A stretch of DNA of 15,273 nt. It comes from JABWBJ01 sp036507855. GTDB lineage: Bacteria > Gemmatimonadota > Gemmatimonadetes > Gemmatimonadales > Gemmatimonadaceae. Position numbers and translations under genes: made by a program. The notes under the pieces were generated by a model. That model worked only from the letters and a program-made list of their open reading frames with translations. It made no database searches and was not told the DNA's origin. This document shows, piece by piece, positions 13,548 through 15,273 of the stretch (the stretch's first letter is position 1; the number at the start of each line of letters is the position of its first letter). The stretch spans positions 1-15,273 of the forward strand of contig DATCIJ010000052.1 of assembly GCA_036507855.1 (NCBI GenBank). The letters run 5' to 3'.

Positions 13548-15273
13548 GCCGGACCTTCACCCGGCGGCCTCCCGCCGGGTCCTCCTCCCCGCCCGTTCCT
13601 GATCCGCGGCGGCAGCTTCGCCCACTGGGCCGCGTCGAGAATTGCCTGCGCCTTCCGCAACGCCGCCTGCTGGTTCGCCTGAACTTTCTCAAGGGCGGGA
13701 CGGAGGCGCGCGTTGAGCGCGGCCATGTCGGGATTCGCCCCGGCGCCTTCGACATCCTTTCGCACCGTCTCTGCCAGCTCCGTGTTCTGTGCGTTCAGCG
13801 TGTCAGACACGACTCGCAGCCTCGCCACCTGCTCCTCGCTCAGCTTGAGCGAATCGCGGAGGTTGATGATCTGGAGCACCGGATTGAAGTTGGTCAGCGC
13901 CGTGGCGAATCCGCCCGGACCCGCTCCCGCGCCACCTCCCCGCCCACCGCGTCCACCGAACGCCGCGCCGCGCACTGCATCGATTGCGTCGCGGGCGCGA
14001 TCAGGTCCCACCATCAGCCGCGCGTTGACTCCCAGCTGGAACGGCATGCTGATCCCGTTCGCGCCCTGCCGCGAAGCGCCAAAGCGCTCGTTCACTTCAT
14101 AGAGGTACTTGCTCGAGACCGGGTCGAAGCCGCGGGCGTACAGGAGCGTGTTGTCCTGCGACCGGATCGCGCCCCACCCGTGCAGGTTGCTCCGGCCATG
14201 GAACAACTCATCGAGTCCACCGAGCAGGTTCTGCGTGTTGAGCGAGATCATGAGTCGCCGGTTGAGTCCGAACACCTGCGGGCGCCAATTCATCTGCATC
14301 TCGAGGCTCGGCTGCCAGACCCCGCGGCACGAGTTCCGTCCGGCGGCGCCTCCCAACTGGCTCGTCAGGCACTCCCGCACGCCGTCAGGTGAGTTCGCGA
14401 GCAAGTTGGTCATGCCGGCAGCGACCGCCGCATCACTCGAGGCCGACGCCGGATCAAAGATGAACGCGCGATCGTTTCGCGAACCGTCGCCGTTGATGTC
14501 GGACCCAACCAGTGGCGTGAACGGTGCGCCCGATGAGACGCGGCCAGTCGCGGTCACCTCGAGGCCGAGGTTGACCGGCCAGGTGAGTGAACCGGTGAGC
14601 GAGTGGCGCCGGTCGAATGAACTCACCGCCCATTCGCGGATATTGGGATTCGTCGCCGTGGTGGCCGATCCGAAACTCCCGCCGCCGCCGCCAGCGCCGC
14701 CGCCGCGCCCGAAGCCGCCGCCGAATCCGCCAAACGACCCGCCCGACGATTGGTCCTCGGCCCAGCCTAACGTGTACCCCAGGTTGAAGATCGCGCCGCG
14801 CGTAGTCAGACCCTGTAACGAAACCGTCAGCTGTTTCGAGACAGATCGGAGGTCGGAGCCGACCGAGAACACCTGGGCGAACGCGGGATCGAGCCGCGAC
14901 GCCAGCATGTTCGTCACGCCGCTGGCTGCCACGATCGTCGTCGCCGGCACGAACACCGGCCGGTTCCCCTCGTTGGCCAGCGTGAACTGCGGTGTCGGGT
15001 TGAGGTTGAGATCCGTGTATGCCGTCTGGGCAACGCCGCGCGTGTAGCTGGCGTCCACGTTCAGGTTGTAGCGCTCGAAGAGGCGCCGCTGCGCGCCTAA
15101 CGACGCGCGCCACGAGCGCGGCGCCTGGAAGTCCCGATCGAACAGCGTAACGGAGGGCCTGGCGGTGGGCACAAACGTATTCCCGCCATCGACGCAACTC
15201 GTGGGGATCGCCGACGGATTGAACAGGAAGGTGTCCCAGTCCGGCTGCGGAACCGCGTCCCCGGTGCACACCA
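13544..15273 (-). CDS. Oar-like TonB-dependent outer-membrane receptor with C-terminal LTxxQ/Spy-like helical extension; 5' end outside window
   Basis: The last 575 codons are present; the plug and signal peptide lie beyond the window, and the GTG at 15271 is only an internal Val codon. Numbering from that codon, residues 1-420 have amphipathic beta-barrel strands with Oar-type landmarks: FQAPRSWRASLGAQRRL, FDRRHSLTGSLTWPVN (219-234), GRVSSGAPFTPLVGSDINGDGSRNDRAF with a Ca-loop-like DINGDGSRND (258-267), and a last strand near MPFQLGVNARLMV (409-421). A Cys pair (301, 315) sits in a loop. Instead of stopping there, about 150 residues follow: a Gly-rich linker (439-454), then helices containing NLRDSLKLSEEQVARLRVV (470-488) and AQAILDAAQWAKLP (541-554), matching the LTxxQ/Spy pattern, and a Gly/Pro tail. 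Such receptors import large or scarce nutrients using TonB energy; the ligand is unknown. Confidence 0.85.
   Translation of the reverse strand, partial: VCTGDAVPQPDWDTFLFNPSAIPTSCVDGGNTFVPTARPSVTLFDRDFQAPRSWRASLGAQRRLFERYNLNVDASYTRGVAQTAYTDLNLNPTPQFTLANEGNRPVFVPATTIVAASGVTNMLASRLDPAFAQVFSVGSDLRSVSKQLTVSLQGLTTRGAIFNLGYTLGWAEDQSSGGSFGGFGGGFGRGGGAGGGGGSFGSATTATNPNIREWAVSSFDRRHSLTGSLTWPVNLGLEVTATGRVSSGAPFTPLVGSDINGDGSRNDRAFIFDPASASSDAAVAAGMTNLLANSPDGVRECLTSQLGGAAGRNSCRGVWQPSLEMQMNWRPQVFGLNRRLMISLNTQNLLGGLDELFHGRSNLHGWGAIRSQDNTLLYARGFDPVSSKYLYEVNERFGASRQGANGISMPFQLGVNARLMVGPDRARDAIDAVRGAAFGGRGGRGGGAGAGPGGFATALTNFNPVLQIINLRDSLKLSEEQVARLRVVSDTLNAQNTELAETVRKDVEGAGANPDMAALNARLRPALEKVQANQQAALRKAQAILDAAQWAKLPPRIRNGRGGGPGGRPPGEGPA
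14678..14752 (-). repeat. Low-complexity GCC/CGC tract encoding a glycine-rich barrel loop
   Basis: On the coding (minus) strand this reads runs of GGC/GGT with Phe, Ser and Arg between, giving residues about 176-200 of the receptor fragment: SSGGSFGGFGGGFGRGGG then AGGGGGSFG. It falls between barrel strands, so it is most likely a flexible extracellular loop. The triplet-like sequence (14681-14712 is nearly all CCG/GCC) is prone to length change by slippage in steps of three, which would vary a surface loop without breaking the frame. Confidence 0.75.

Larger units (their letters stand above)
591..15102. repeat. Dispersed 7-mer CCTAACG, eleven copies
   Basis: CCTAACG occurs on the plus strand at 5677, 6010, 10093, 11814, 12771, 14766 and 15096, and on the minus strand (as CGTTAGG) at 591, 6815, 10856 and 13542. 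Flanking bases vary, so the word itself is the unit. Assuming about 66% G+C and independent bases, roughly two copies would be expected on both strands. Nine copies lie inside genes, one spans two convergent stop codons (13542) and one is intergenic (11814). None lies between 598 and 5676. A DNA-level role (uptake, recombination, methylation, nucleoid protein site) is possible; none is shown. Confidence 0.6.

Noticed and set aside
15269..15271. GTG at the right edge as the receptor's start
   Set aside because: The translated sequence there is mid-barrel; a plug domain and signal peptide must lie upstream outside the window.

Overview
The window is high-G+C bacterial DNA, densely coded, with eleven protein genes (two cut by the window edges), no RNA genes, no insertion sequences and no CRISPR array. 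No gene-free stretch exceeds about 100 bases. A PadR regulator overlapping an ADOP-type orphan permease, an Oar-like TonB-dependent receptor, a secreted protein with carboxypeptidase-regulatory folds, several secreted hydrolases and frequent GTG starts fit Gemmatimonadota best. Acidobacteriota is the main alternative. This assignment is inference from gene content, not from a marker gene.

Layout. (1) Minus strand, 1-3101: a 5'-complete, 3'-cut secreted amidohydrolase (1-990), then a glycosyltransferase family 2 gene (1087-2001) coupled by an ATGA overlap to an upstream Gfo/Idh/MocA oxidoreductase (1998-3101). (2) Divergent from these, a GMC-type flavin oxidoreductase (3200-4744) with a good promoter so close to its start that the message should be leaderless. 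(3) Plus strand, 4837-8702: a secreted M20 peptidase/amidohydrolase, a PLP-dependent group II decarboxylase and a small secreted beta-sandwich-like protein. Between the first two lies a heptad-repeat inverted repeat with G-quadruplex-type sequence on both strands, ending on the base before the decarboxylase start. (4) Plus strand, 8783-11769: padR-like regulator and ADOP permease, overlapping by GTGA, behind a 25-bp near-perfect palindrome that covers the regulator's Shine-Dalgarno sequence. (5) A secreted multi-domain protein (11853-13547) convergent with, and overlapping by 4 bases, the 3' end of an Oar-like outer-membrane receptor (13544-15273, 5' end outside the window) that carries an LTxxQ/Spy-like helical tail after its barrel.

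How genes may work together. The oxidoreductase, glycosyltransferase and GMC enzyme look like a small sugar- or alcohol-modifying cassette. The M20 hydrolase and decarboxylase could act in sequence on N-acylated or peptide-bound amino acids, the first releasing them outside the cytoplasm and the second decarboxylating them inside. PadR probably autoregulates itself and the permease.

Most notable signals: the 7-mer CCTAACG occurs eleven times on the two strands and is absent from a 5-kb stretch holding the cassette; the paired G4/hairpin element at the decarboxylase start; the receptor-LTxxQ fusion; and altered metal-ligand positions in two hydrolases.
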